Made by a program: the position numbers and the translations under genes
NCBI RefSeq assembly: GCF_900007165.1
Contig: NZ_CYGY02000123.1
Span: forward strand, 1-64,000
Direction of reading: 5' to 3'
DNA from: Paraburkholderia piptadeniae
Lineage (GTDB): Bacteria; Pseudomonadota; Gammaproteobacteria; Burkholderiales; Burkholderiaceae
DNA: 64,000 nt
Notes under the pieces: generated by a model
What the model saw: the letters and a program-made list of their open reading frames with translations, nothing else
Told to the model about the DNA's origin: nothing
Database searches by the model: none
Shown: in pieces, positions 50,594-58,547 of the stretch
Layout of the letters: each line of letters begins with the position of its first letter
How positions within the stretch are numbered: the stretch's first letter is position 1

Positions 50594-51847
50594 ATGGAAC
50601 GCACTGACCTTCTCAATCTCGCCGGCCTGCACGCCGTGCAACGCGTCGCCGAAACGGGCAGCGTGAGCCGCGCGGCAGCCGCGCTGTTTCGCGCGCAATC
50701 GGCCGTCACGCGCGCCGTGCAGGAGATCGAGGCCGCGCTCGGCGCGTCGCTGTTCGACCGCAAGCCGTCCGGAATGCTGCCGACGCCCGCCGGACGCGCC
50801 GTGCTCAAGCGCAGCGAGCGCGTGTTTGCGGAACTCGACGAGCTCGCGCGCTGGTGCGGAATCCGCCAGTCGCGCCGGCGCACCGTGCCCGACGCGGGCC
50901 GCCCCGCGTACCTGCTCAACACGCGCAGACTGCAACTGTTCTCGACGCTCGCGCGGCATCGGCACATGCCGAGCGCGGCCCGCACGCTCGGCGTCACGCA
51001 GCCAGCCGTCAGCAGCGCGATTCGCATTCTTGAGAACGGCGCCGGCTTTCCGCTGTTCCATCGCCATCCGCGCGGGCTGCTGCTGACAACCGACGGCGAG
51101 ACATTCCTGCTGCACGTGAGGCGCGCTCTGAACGAGCTGAGCCATGTGTTGGACGACATCGCGGCACTGCGCGGCAGCATCCAGGGCGTCGTGACCGTCG
51201 GCGCGCTGCCGCTCGGCCGCACGCTGATCTTGCCCGAAGCGGTCGCGCGCGTCGTCACGCAGTATCCGAAGGTCCGCGTGCTCACGGATGAAAGCGCGTA
51301 CGAAGGACTCGTTGCGGGGCTGCGCGCCGGCGACATCGACTTCATCCTGGGCGCACTGCGTGCGAACGACGCGGCGAGCGGTCTGGAGAACGAGCGGTTG
51401 ATGTCGGAGAACCTTGTCGTGCTCGCGCGGCGCGGTCATCCGCTCGCTGCCGCTCGGAACCTGTCGCTGCGCGAGCTGACGAGCGCTCAATGGATTCTGC
51501 CGCGCACGCATTCGCCGGCGCGCGGCCTGTTCGAAACCATGTTCCGGCGGATGAAGCTGAAGCCGCCGATGCCGACCGTCGAAACCGCCGATCTCGCGAT
51601 CATTCGCGGCCTGCTGCTGCACACGGACATGATCGCGACGCTGTCCGCGCAGCAACTGCATTACGAATGCGAGTCCGGCCAGCTGGTCGCTCTCGACGTG
51701 CCGATGCACGACACCCGGCGCGATATCGGGCTAACGCTGCGCGCCGGCAGTCCGCCGTCACCGGCCGCGCGTGCGCTGATCGACGCGATACGTCTCGTTG
51801 CGACCGAGGTCGCGCGCGCGCCGCACGCGGCCGAACGCGCACAATAA
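50594..51847 (+). CDS. LysR-family regulator with two tandem HTH domains
   Basis: A 417-residue regulator, ~110 residues longer than ordinary LysR proteins because the DNA-binding domain is duplicated. HTH 1 is at ~8-75 (SVSRAAAALFRAQSAVTRAV; LFDRKPSGMLPTPAG); a linker follows (RRRTVPDAGRPAYLLNTR); HTH 2 is at ~108-170 (MPSAARTLGVTQPAVSSAI; LFHRHPRGLLLTTDG). The effector domain runs from ~190. Neither HTH looks degenerate. Divergent placement predicts control of the gallate operon. Tandem-HTH LysR proteins are known in gallate and protocatechuate gene clusters of some proteobacteria, but are uncommon. Confidence 0.87.
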   Translation: MERTDLLNLAGLHAVQRVAETGSVSRAAAALFRAQSAVTRAVQEIEAALGASLFDRKPSGMLPTPAGRAVLKRSERVFAELDELARWCGIRQSRRRTVPDAGRPAYLLNTRRLQLFSTLARHRHMPSAARTLGVTQPAVSSAIRILENGAGFPLFHRHPRGLLLTTDGETFLLHVRRALNELSHVLDDIAALRGSIQGVVTVGALPLGRTLILPEAVARVVTQYPKVRVLTDESAYEGLVAGLRAGDIDFILGALRANDAASGLENERLMSENLVVLARRGHPLAAARNLSLRELTSAQWILPRTHSPARGLFETMFRRMKLKPPMPTVETADLAIIRGLLLHTDMIATLSAQQLHYECESGQLVALDVPMHDTRRDIGLTLRAGSPPSPAARALIDAIRLVATEVARAPHAAERAQ

Positions 51848-51913
51848 ACGTAACGCTGACCGATCCGCGCGCAAGAACACCGAAAACGACACGGGACCAG
51901 TCAATCCGATCGG

Positions 51914-52003
51914 CCTCGCGAGCAGGACTTCGTTCAGCCGGTCCCAGACGCCCGCGGCCTGCCAGGCCGTAGACGGCGCGACCAGCTCAGGGAATATGCA
52001 CAC
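51914..52003 (-). pseudogene. Fragment of an IS5-type transposase
   Basis: Minus-strand residues VAPSTAWQAAGVWDRLNEVLLA match the region of IS5-family transposases just after the N-terminal winged domain (family pattern WQxxGVWdRLhexLLA). Only about 30 codons remain and no terminal repeats were found. It marks an old insertion between the gallate and apiose islands. Confidence 0.5.
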
Positions 52004-52173
52004 GTTCTAGCCGGATTCCCGACTGACCGATCCGCGACGTCTTCCGGCTTCGATGCGTTGCGCGTTGGCGCGATTTCATGGCAACCCACCTCCGCGAATG
52101 GCTTTGTAGGGGACTGCGCTGCTTAAATGAGCGCCCCCTGTCGCCACTGCTTGGCAGGTTGCGATATCAGGAA

Positions 52174-52523
52174 TCACGCGATGGAATCCACTGCTTGCGC
52201 AGGCGCGACCATTTCCCCATCGACAAGACGCCAAACGCCCAACGGATTGCGTGCCTTCACGGCATCCGGAAGCAACGCATCAGGCAGATCCTGATAGCAG
52301 ACTGGGCGCAGGAAACGGTCGATCGCCGCCGCACCGACCGAGGTGAACATCGGGTTCGAAGTCGACGGGAATGGGCCGCCATGAACCATCGCGTGGCAAA
52401 CTTCGACACCCGTCGGAAATCCATTTGCCAGAATGCGGCCAGCCTTCCGTTCGAGCAGCGGCAACAGCCGCTGCGCGTCGGCGTAGTCGGCTGAATCGAT
52501 CTGGAGCGTGACCGTAAGTTGTC
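52174..52523 (-). pseudogene. C-terminal remnant of a 2,5-dioxovalerate (alpha-ketoglutarate semialdehyde) dehydrogenase
   Basis: The minus frame reads GQLTVTLQIDSADYADAQRL, ERKAGRILANGFPTGVEV, CHAMVHGGPFPSTS, then AAIDRFLRPVCYQDLPDALL, which is the C-terminus of the aldehyde dehydrogenase that finishes pentonate and hexarate oxidation. The first ~400 residues, including the catalytic cysteine, are gone. It lies 107 bases beyond the GntR stop, in the same orientation, so the cluster once extended further. The rest of 51848-52173 holds only the IS fragment. Confidence 0.75.
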
Positions 52524-52629
52524 CTCGATGTGCTCCGCTACTCAGGAAGACCGCAAGCGAAATGACGACGGATTGATGATTGGATGGGCGGACAGTGTTG
52601 CAGGCACCGCTTGTCGGGTCCAGATACCC

Positions 52630-53334
52630 TTATTTGCTCAATTTGCGGTATAGCTCGTTGGCGCGGGAAAGATGAGCATGCATGGCGGCGGCGGCGGCAT
52701 CACCATCGCGCTTCGCGATTGCATCGACGATCCGCTGATGTTCGGACAACGTGAGTTTCTCGGCACCCGGAGCACGAACCATTGGACGATAGTATTCGCC
52801 CGCCCAACGAAACAGCGATTCGACGATCGACGGAAAAATCGGATTGCCGCTGATCCTGGCGATCTCGCGGTGAAACGCCATATCGCGCTCGATGAACTCT
52901 TCGAGATTCACCATCGACGCGCGATGCTGCGCCACGCTCAATTGCAGCCGCGCGACGTCTTCTTCCGTCGCACGCTCGGCGGCCATGCGCGCGGTGCCCG
53001 TTTCGAGGAACAGGCGCGCGTGCTTCAGATGTTCGAGCATCTCAGGGTCCGTGCGCAGCAGATGCATCGCGCCGCTCGCGATCTGGCCGATCAGGCGATC
53101 GGCCGTCGGCACGACGACGCGCGCGCGCTCGCCATGCACGATCTCGACGATGCCGGATCGCTCGAGCGTCTGCAGCGCCTCGCGCACGGCAGGCCGCCCG
53201 ACGCCATACATTTCCATCAGTTCGCGCTCGGACGGCAACTGCGCGCCGGGCGCGATTTCGCCCGAGCGTATACGCTCCATCAGCCGGTCCACGACTTCCT
53301 GGTACAGTTTCCGACGCGGGATGATCTCGCCCAT
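52630..53334 (-). CDS. GntR (FadR/FCD) regulator of the apiose cluster
   Basis: A 234-residue GntR protein. The HTH (VVDRLMERIRSGEIAPGAQL; YGVGRPAVREALQTLERSGI) is followed by an FCD domain with metal-binding residues in DMAFHREIARISGN and SEHQRIVDAIAKRD...H. It begins at 53334. A TGGT-N11-ACCA operator lies 22 bases upstream, and a matching site precedes the MFS-led operon at 58459, so it probably represses itself and that operon and responds to an apiose or apionate intermediate. The regulon is inferred from the operator match. Confidence 0.85.
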   Translation of the reverse strand: MGEIIPRRKLYQEVVDRLMERIRSGEIAPGAQLPSERELMEMYGVGRPAVREALQTLERSGIVEIVHGERARVVVPTADRLIGQIASGAMHLLRTDPEMLEHLKHARLFLETGTARMAAERATEEDVARLQLSVAQHRASMVNLEEFIERDMAFHREIARISGNPIFPSIVESLFRWAGEYYRPMVRAPGAEKLTLSEHQRIVDAIAKRDGDAAAAAMHAHLSRANELYRKLSK

Positions 53335-53355
53335 TACATTTTTGCTTCAAGCTTC

Positions 53356-53374
53356 TGGTGTAATGACAATACCA
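53356..53374. promoter_or_regulatory. GntR operator before the GntR gene
   Basis: TGGTGTAATGACAATACCA has TGGT/ACCA arms with 11 bases between and agrees at 14 of 19 positions with the site at 58459. An overlapping ACCATACACTGGT (53371-53383) forms a second, tighter inverted repeat. Confidence 0.65.
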
Positions 53375-53458
53375 TACACTGGTCGATCGTTGCGAGGAAC
53401 CGCAAGCTGAGTCGGATGCGATCCGCGCCACCGGATACCCCCACATTCGCATCGCTTT

Positions 53459-54841
53459 TCAGCCCATTTCGCGGCCCTGCCTCACCGCGCCGAAAAACGA
53501 CGCACCGCCGATCTGCCCGCCCTTCAGGACGATTTCCAGTCCATCGCGCTGCACCGACTTCGACCACGCGCGGCACAGCGGGGCGCCCGGCGACAAACCT
53601 GCGGCAACGCTCAACGCATCGATACCCAGCGTGCTCGCCACTTCGCCCGAACTGTCGCCGCCCGCGACAACCACGCGTGACATCGGCATCCGCTCCAGCA
53701 AGCGGCGCATCACTTCCGCCAGCGCGCCGCCGACATTGCGCGCGGCCTCGTGGCGCGTGAGGCCCACGTCCCGCGCGATTGCGTCGAAGCCGATCACGGC
53801 CTGATCGTCCGGACCTTCCGCGCTGTGCACGATTGCGCTGATGCCACGGCGCAGCGCATCGGCGGCAACTCCGACCGCGCGTTCGAGCTCCGCGCCGCCC
53901 GCTTGCGAATCGAGCGCGCGCCGCAAATCGAGCCGCTCGACGTGAAAGCCGTTCGCGCGCGCCCACGCGATCTGTGCAGCCGTAACGGGCGAGCAACTGC
54001 CGCTCACGGCGGCAATCGCATCGACGGGTTTCGCGACGGGCAGCGAAGGCTTCGCGGGCAGCCAGCCGCGCGAGCGCCAGTATGCCGCGAGCGCGTACTG
54101 CAGCCCCGACGACGACGCGCTGAATACGCCCTCGCCGCGCCGCTCCCACACGAGCCGTCCCGCTTCGGCGAGCGTCTCTTCGTCGAGCACGTCGATCACC
54201 ACGACAGGCGGGTCGTCGGCGCTGAGCGCATCGACGCGCGAGATACCGTTGCCCGCGCGCAATTGCAGCATGTCGATCAGTTCGACGCGGCGTGGCGTCT
54301 GCCGGCCGAGATGCACGCGCAGATCCGCTTCATCCATTGGCGTGACGGGATGGCGCGACATCGTCGGATGACGGTCGAGGCGATAGCCCGTGCCGTTCAC
54401 GGCCGCGAACAGATTGCCGAACATCTGATAGCGTTTCAGACGCGGCGCGCCGATCACCATCGGCGACCAGCGTGCGCGCATGACGTTCACGCCGATGTCG
54501 ATGGCCGCGCCGATCGAGCCGACTTCCGGTGACGAGTCGAACGTCGAGCAAACCTTGTATTGCAGGATCGGCGCGCCGAACGCCGCGAGACTCGCGAACG
54601 CGGACGGCAGCACGTCGCGCATCCATGCGGGATTGCGTCCGCGCGACGAACCGGCCAGTCCGATGCAGCGCGCTTGCGGAAAGCGCGCGAGCAGATGAGG
54701 CGTCGGCGTGTCGAGACACAGGACCGTCGGCACGCCGGCCGCCGTCATCGCTTCCATCGCGTCCGTCGATCCCGTGAAGTCGTCGCCGTAGTAGGCGAGC
54801 AGCGGACCTGCGGGAAAATCCGCTTGCGCTGAATCCGTCAT
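53459..54841 (-). CDS. oiaK: Four-carbon acid sugar kinase family (3-oxo-isoapionate kinase, OiaK type)
   Basis: A 460-residue DUF1537-family kinase with an N-terminal sugar-binding domain (LAYYGDDFTGSTDAMEAM, the family signature, and LQYKVCSTFDSSPEVGSIG) and a C-terminal nucleotide-binding domain (AVSGSCSPVTAAQI; VVAGGDSSGEVASTLG; GLEIVLKGGQIGG). In D-apiose breakdown the OiaK member phosphorylates 3-oxo-isoapionate. Its place directly after a RuBisCO-like protein gene and ApnO supports that assignment over threonate or tartronate kinases. The ATG at 54841 lies 8 bases after the preceding stop. Confidence 0.82.
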   Translation of the reverse strand: MTDSAQADFPAGPLLAYYGDDFTGSTDAMEAMTAAGVPTVLCLDTPTPHLLARFPQARCIGLAGSSRGRNPAWMRDVLPSAFASLAAFGAPILQYKVCSTFDSSPEVGSIGAAIDIGVNVMRARWSPMVIGAPRLKRYQMFGNLFAAVNGTGYRLDRHPTMSRHPVTPMDEADLRVHLGRQTPRRVELIDMLQLRAGNGISRVDALSADDPPVVVIDVLDEETLAEAGRLVWERRGEGVFSASSSGLQYALAAYWRSRGWLPAKPSLPVAKPVDAIAAVSGSCSPVTAAQIAWARANGFHVERLDLRRALDSQAGGAELERAVGVAADALRRGISAIVHSAEGPDDQAVIGFDAIARDVGLTRHEAARNVGGALAEVMRRLLERMPMSRVVVAGGDSSGEVASTLGIDALSVAAGLSPGAPLCRAWSKSVQRDGLEIVLKGGQIGGASFFGAVRQGREMG

Positions 54842-54849
54842 ACGCGAGC

Positions 54850-56094
54850 TCACTTCCAGAAACCGAGCGCCGCGCGCAGCGCTGGATTGCGCTCAGCGCG
54901 CTTGTCGAGCGGCACGCCTTCGATGGCTGCGACCCATGCCTCACGCAGCGCTTCCACACCTGCAGCCACGCCCTGCGGATGGCCGAAGATGCCGCCGCCC
55001 GCTGTATGGATCAGATCGGCACGGCCGAGCGCGGCATAGGTATCGGCCGCCTGCAAACCAGTTTGACCCGAACTGAACACGGGCATCGCCGTCATCGGCG
55101 CCTCCGGCATCACGGGCGCAAGCACTGCGCGTGCGGCAGCGATCACGCTCTCGTCGGATTCGCTGAACTTGTTGCGCAAGCCGTTCACGTGCAAATGATC
55201 CGCGCCCGCAAGCCGCCAGATCATCTGCCACGGCGCGTAATCCCAGCCGAGTTCCGGACTGCGCGACAGATAACCCCAGCCCGCGCGATGCGCATGAATC
55301 GGCAGTTGCGCGTGCCTGCGCAATTCGTGCAGACCGACGAGCCCCACCGAATTGAGCACCGCCATCACGCAAGTACCGCCGTGCGCGAGCACGAGATCGT
55401 GACGCCGGCGCATCTGGTCGAGATCGCCCGTCAGGTTGAACGCGACCATCGCCTTTTTGCCCGTGCGGTCGGCGTGCTCGTTGACGACGCGCATCACGGC
55501 CTTCACGCGTTCGTCGAATGGACAATGCGGCCCGTCGGCCTGCAACTCGTCGTCCTTGATGAAGTCGATGCCGCCCTCCACCAGTTCGCGCACCTGCTGC
55601 GCGGTCGCTTGCGGCGACAGCCCGACGCTCGGCTTGATGATCGTGCCGATCAGCGGACCATGCATGACGCCGGCGAGCTTGCGCGTACCGTCGATGCCAA
55701 ACGCGGGACCAGGATACGCCGCCGCGAACGACGGCGGCAGCGTCAGGCCGGTAAGCCGCAAGCCCGACACCTGACGCAGCTCGAACAGATTGCCCGCGAT
55801 CGTCGACATCAGGTTCGGCAGCGAAGCGCCGAAGTTTTCGATCGGCCACGACAGTTCGAGCGTGCAGCGCGTGTACACCGCCGATTGCATGCCACCCGGC
55901 AGGCTCGGCGTATCGACGGTGTCGAGAATCTCGAGCCGCTCGACGCGCGCGCCCGAACGCGCCTTCAGTTCGGGCGTCTCGCCGGGCAGCGCGACGAAGG
56001 TGCCGCTCGACTGTTCGCCGGCGATGACTTCGGCGGCCCGGCGCGGATCGTCGCCCGTTTCGAGCCAGTAAGTAGCGTGAATGCGTTCGCTCAC
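54850..56094 (-). CDS. RuBisCO-like protein (3-oxo-isoapionate-4-phosphate decarboxylase or transcarboxylase)
   Basis: A 414-residue form IV RuBisCO homologue that does not fix CO2 in the known members. Active-site residues are kept: K154 (GTIIKPSVG), the carbamate lysine and metal ligands K180-D-D-E183 (FIKDDELQ), HAHRAGWG (267-274) and K309 in the loop-6 position. In apiose pathways such proteins are OiaX (decarboxylase, giving erythrulose 1-phosphate and CO2) or OiaT (transcarboxylase/hydrolase, giving 3-phosphoglycerate and glycolate). No erythrulose-phosphate isomerase gene is present nearby, so I cannot choose; OiaT would need no further isomerase. The start is GTG at 56094 with AGGA upstream. 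Confidence 0.85.
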   Translation of the reverse strand: MSERIHATYWLETGDDPRRAAEVIAGEQSSGTFVALPGETPELKARSGARVERLEILDTVDTPSLPGGMQSAVYTRCTLELSWPIENFGASLPNLMSTIAGNLFELRQVSGLRLTGLTLPPSFAAAYPGPAFGIDGTRKLAGVMHGPLIGTIIKPSVGLSPQATAQQVRELVEGGIDFIKDDELQADGPHCPFDERVKAVMRVVNEHADRTGKKAMVAFNLTGDLDQMRRRHDLVLAHGGTCVMAVLNSVGLVGLHELRRHAQLPIHAHRAGWGYLSRSPELGWDYAPWQMIWRLAGADHLHVNGLRNKFSESDESVIAAARAVLAPVMPEAPMTAMPVFSSGQTGLQAADTYAALGRADLIHTAGGGIFGHPQGVAAGVEALREAWVAAIEGVPLDKRAERNPALRAALGFWK

Positions 56095-56134
56095 GATGCA
56101 GTCCTGTTCAAGGTCAAGAGAAGAAAGCCGCGCA

Positions 56135-56965
56135 TCACGTAATGCGGCGAATGCTTTCCGCGATCTCTTCGCGCTCGAACACGCCTTTCCAGTCGTCGCG
56201 CATCAGGCGCGGCTTGCCGAACTCGATCGCCTTGTTGCACGCATCGGAGAACGCACCCGGAATTTCCTTGAAGATCACCGCGCTCAGGATGTTCATGTGG
56301 CCGAGCAGAAAATCGCGCGCGGCCTGTTCGGGCACGCCGCGCTTGACGGTCTCGTCCATTGCTTCGCGCATCACGTAGAGCAGCGTCGCGCAGATCGTCT
56401 CGGACAGGCCCGGCTCCAGTAGCGCCATCTGTTCGACGGTCAAACGGTACGAACGCAGGATCGGCTGATAGATCGTCTTCGCGACATCCTCGCCGAGATC
56501 GAATGCCGACTCGGGGCCTTGCATCAGCGCGCTCGTGATCGACTGCTTCGCGTACGCGCCACCGAAGAAATCGCGGCGTGCTTTCGGATCGTCGTCGTTG
56601 TTGAAGATGATCGGATGGCACGGATGCGCGACGAAGTACGTCAGGTCCGGCCTGTCGGGCAGATGGCCGGCGAACGGCGCGGCGGCGTCGAGCGTCATCA
56701 CCATCGTGCCCGCCGGCAGCTTTGGTGCGATTTCGTGGCTGAGCTTGCCGATCAGCGTGTCGGGCACGGCGAGGATCACGACCTGCGCGCCGTCGATCGC
56801 GGCATCGACGGATACGCAATCGATGTTCAATTCGTCCTTCAGGCGCTTGCGGCCCGCGTCGCTCACCTCGACATGCGCGACGCGATAGTCCGACTTCAGC
56901 AGGTTGCTCGAAAGACGGAAGCCCATCTTTCCGCCGGCGCCGATCAGTGCGATTTTCTCTTTCAT
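56135..56965 (-). CDS. apnO: D-apionate oxidoisomerase (ApnO type)
   Basis: A 276-residue NAD(P)-dependent enzyme. GAGGKMGFRLSSNLL (9-23) is the Rossmann dinucleotide loop, VILAVPDTLIGKLSHEIAP is the second nucleotide region, and the helical C-terminal part (FVAHPCHPIIFNND; GPESAFDLGEDVAKTIYQP; EPGLSETIC) belongs to the phosphogluconate-dehydrogenase-like putative domain. In apiose catabolism ApnO oxidises and rearranges D-apionate to 3-oxo-isoapionate. The neighbours (lactonase, kinase, RuBisCO-like protein) fit exactly. GAGAGAGGA precedes the ATG at 56965. Confidence 0.82.
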   Translation of the reverse strand: MKEKIALIGAGGKMGFRLSSNLLKSDYRVAHVEVSDAGRKRLKDELNIDCVSVDAAIDGAQVVILAVPDTLIGKLSHEIAPKLPAGTMVMTLDAAAPFAGHLPDRPDLTYFVAHPCHPIIFNNDDDPKARRDFFGGAYAKQSITSALMQGPESAFDLGEDVAKTIYQPILRSYRLTVEQMALLEPGLSETICATLLYVMREAMDETVKRGVPEQAARDFLLGHMNILSAVIFKEIPGAFSDACNKAIEFGKPRLMRDDWKGVFEREEIAESIRRIT

Positions 56966-57017
56966 CGTCCTCTCTCCTTGCAGGGGTACGTCATGTTCAT
57001 GGATATCGGTTGAGGGG

Positions 57018-58397
57018 TCAGCTCGCGCGCGGGTCGAGCGCGACGGCTGCGTGTTCGTCCTGCGCCCGCGTGCGGCGCTCGCTGCAGAACGCGAACGCGA
57101 GCACGGCGCTCAGCAGCATGAAGGCGCCGACGACGAACATCGGTGCGTGATACGAGCCCGTCGCATCCTTCAGCGCGCCCGTCACGTACGGCGCGACGAA
57201 GCCCGCCAGGTTGCCGACAGTGTTGATGAGCGCGATGCCCGCGGCGGCGGCCGCGCCCGACAGGAAGCGCGCGGGCAGCGCCCAGAAGTTCGGCAGCGCG
57301 GAGAAGATCGCGCAGGCGGTGATCGTGATGACGGCAACGCTCGTCGAAGGCGACTTCATGTAGAGCGCGAGCGGAATGCTGAGCGCGCCGACCAGCGCCG
57401 GAATGCCGATGTGCCACGCGCGCACGCCGTGCTTCGTCGCATTGCGGCTCCACAGGAAGAGCACGATTGCGGCAGGCAGATAAGGAATCGCCGTAATCAG
57501 GCCTTTCTGGAACACGTTGAAGTGCGAGCCGAACTGCGTCTCGAAGCCGCCGATGATGGTCGGCAGAAAGAACGCGAGCGCATACAGGCCGTAGACCAGG
57601 CCGAAGTACATCAGCGAGAACATCCACACGCGACCGCTCGTCAGCGCGGCGCCCGCGTGATGGCGATGCCGCGTGCCGTTCGTTTCGCGCTGACGCTGCT
57701 CGGCTTCGAGTTCCGCCGTGAGCCACGCCTGCTCGGCGGACGTGAGCCAGCGTGCCTGCGAGGGCCGGTCGCTCAGATAGAACCACGCGACGATGCCGAC
57801 GAGAATCGCGGGCACGGCAACGCCGAGAAACATCACGCGCCAGCCGGCAAGACCGAACAAGCCATGTGCTTCGATCAGCAGCGCGGCGAACGGCGCACCG
57901 ATCACGATCGTCAGCGGCTGCGCGAGATAAAACAGCGCGAGGATATGGTTGCGATGGCGCTGCGGCACCCACATGCTCAGAAAGAGGATCGCGCCGGGAA
58001 AGAAGCCCGCCTCGGCGACGCCCAGCGCAAAGCGCAGCCCATAAAGCCCCGGCACGCTGCTGACCCACGTAAAGAGCAGCGCGACGATGCCCCACGTCAC
58101 CATGATCCGCGCAAGCCAGCGGCGCGCGCCGAACTTGTGCAGCGCCAGGTTGCTCGGCACTTCGAGAAAGATGTAGCCGATGAAAAACACGCCCGCCGCG
58201 AAACCGAACTGCGCGGCGTCGAGCCCGAGATCCTTCGTCATGCCGTTCGGGCCGGCGAACGAAATCGCCGTGCGGTCCAGGAAGTTGATGAAGAACATCA
58301 GCGCGACGAACGGCACGAGGCGCAGCGAAACCTTGCGGATGGTCGAGCGCTCCAGTGCGCCCGGGCTTGCCTTTTCGGCGTGCGTGGCAGTTTGCAT
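57018..58397 (-). CDS. MFS transporter, anion:cation symporter family
   Basis: A 459-residue, 12-helix ACS-type transporter. FINFLDRTAISFAGPNGMTKDLG in helix 1, FGARRWLARIMVTWG in loop 2-3 and ALGVAEAGFFPGAILFLSMW in helix 4 are family hallmarks. It has a ~50-residue hydrophilic central loop rich in His and Arg (TRHRHHAG). GAAGGAGA precedes the ATG at 58397. It heads the operon with apnO, the RuBisCO-like gene and oiaK, under the TGGT-N11-ACCA operator, so D-apionate or a related acid is the likely substrate. Confidence 0.85.
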   Translation of the reverse strand: MQTATHAEKASPGALERSTIRKVSLRLVPFVALMFFINFLDRTAISFAGPNGMTKDLGLDAAQFGFAAGVFFIGYIFLEVPSNLALHKFGARRWLARIMVTWGIVALLFTWVSSVPGLYGLRFALGVAEAGFFPGAILFLSMWVPQRHRNHILALFYLAQPLTIVIGAPFAALLIEAHGLFGLAGWRVMFLGVAVPAILVGIVAWFYLSDRPSQARWLTSAEQAWLTAELEAEQRQRETNGTRHRHHAGAALTSGRVWMFSLMYFGLVYGLYALAFFLPTIIGGFETQFGSHFNVFQKGLITAIPYLPAAIVLFLWSRNATKHGVRAWHIGIPALVGALSIPLALYMKSPSTSVAVITITACAIFSALPNFWALPARFLSGAAAAAGIALINTVGNLAGFVAPYVTGALKDATGSYHAPMFVVGAFMLLSAVLAFAFCSERRTRAQDEHAAVALDPRAS

Positions 58398-58458
58398 TGC
58401 GTCTCCTTCGATAGGCTCGCGACTTCGCGCGTTCTCACACATCACTCATGTGCCGTGA

Positions 58459-58477
58459 TGGTATGATGAGTAGACCA
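58459..58477. promoter_or_regulatory. GntR operator before the MFS-apnO-RLP-oiaK operon
   Basis: TGGTATGATGAGTAGACCA has the same TGGT-N11-ACCA design as the site at 53356 and lies 62 bases before the MFS start codon, with one extra matching base pair (A...T) outside the arms. It separates the two minus-strand transcription units of the apiose cluster. Confidence 0.65.
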
Positions 58478-58547
58478 TTCTGAGCAAAAAACAGGCACTG
58501 GGTTTACTACCGAGATGTTCTTGGCCTTTCGTTGATGCGATGTTCGG

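Noticed and set aside
56904..58466. A 520-codon open frame on the plus strand
   Set aside because: Antisense to the MFS gene of the apiose cluster; no RBS and shadow-type composition.
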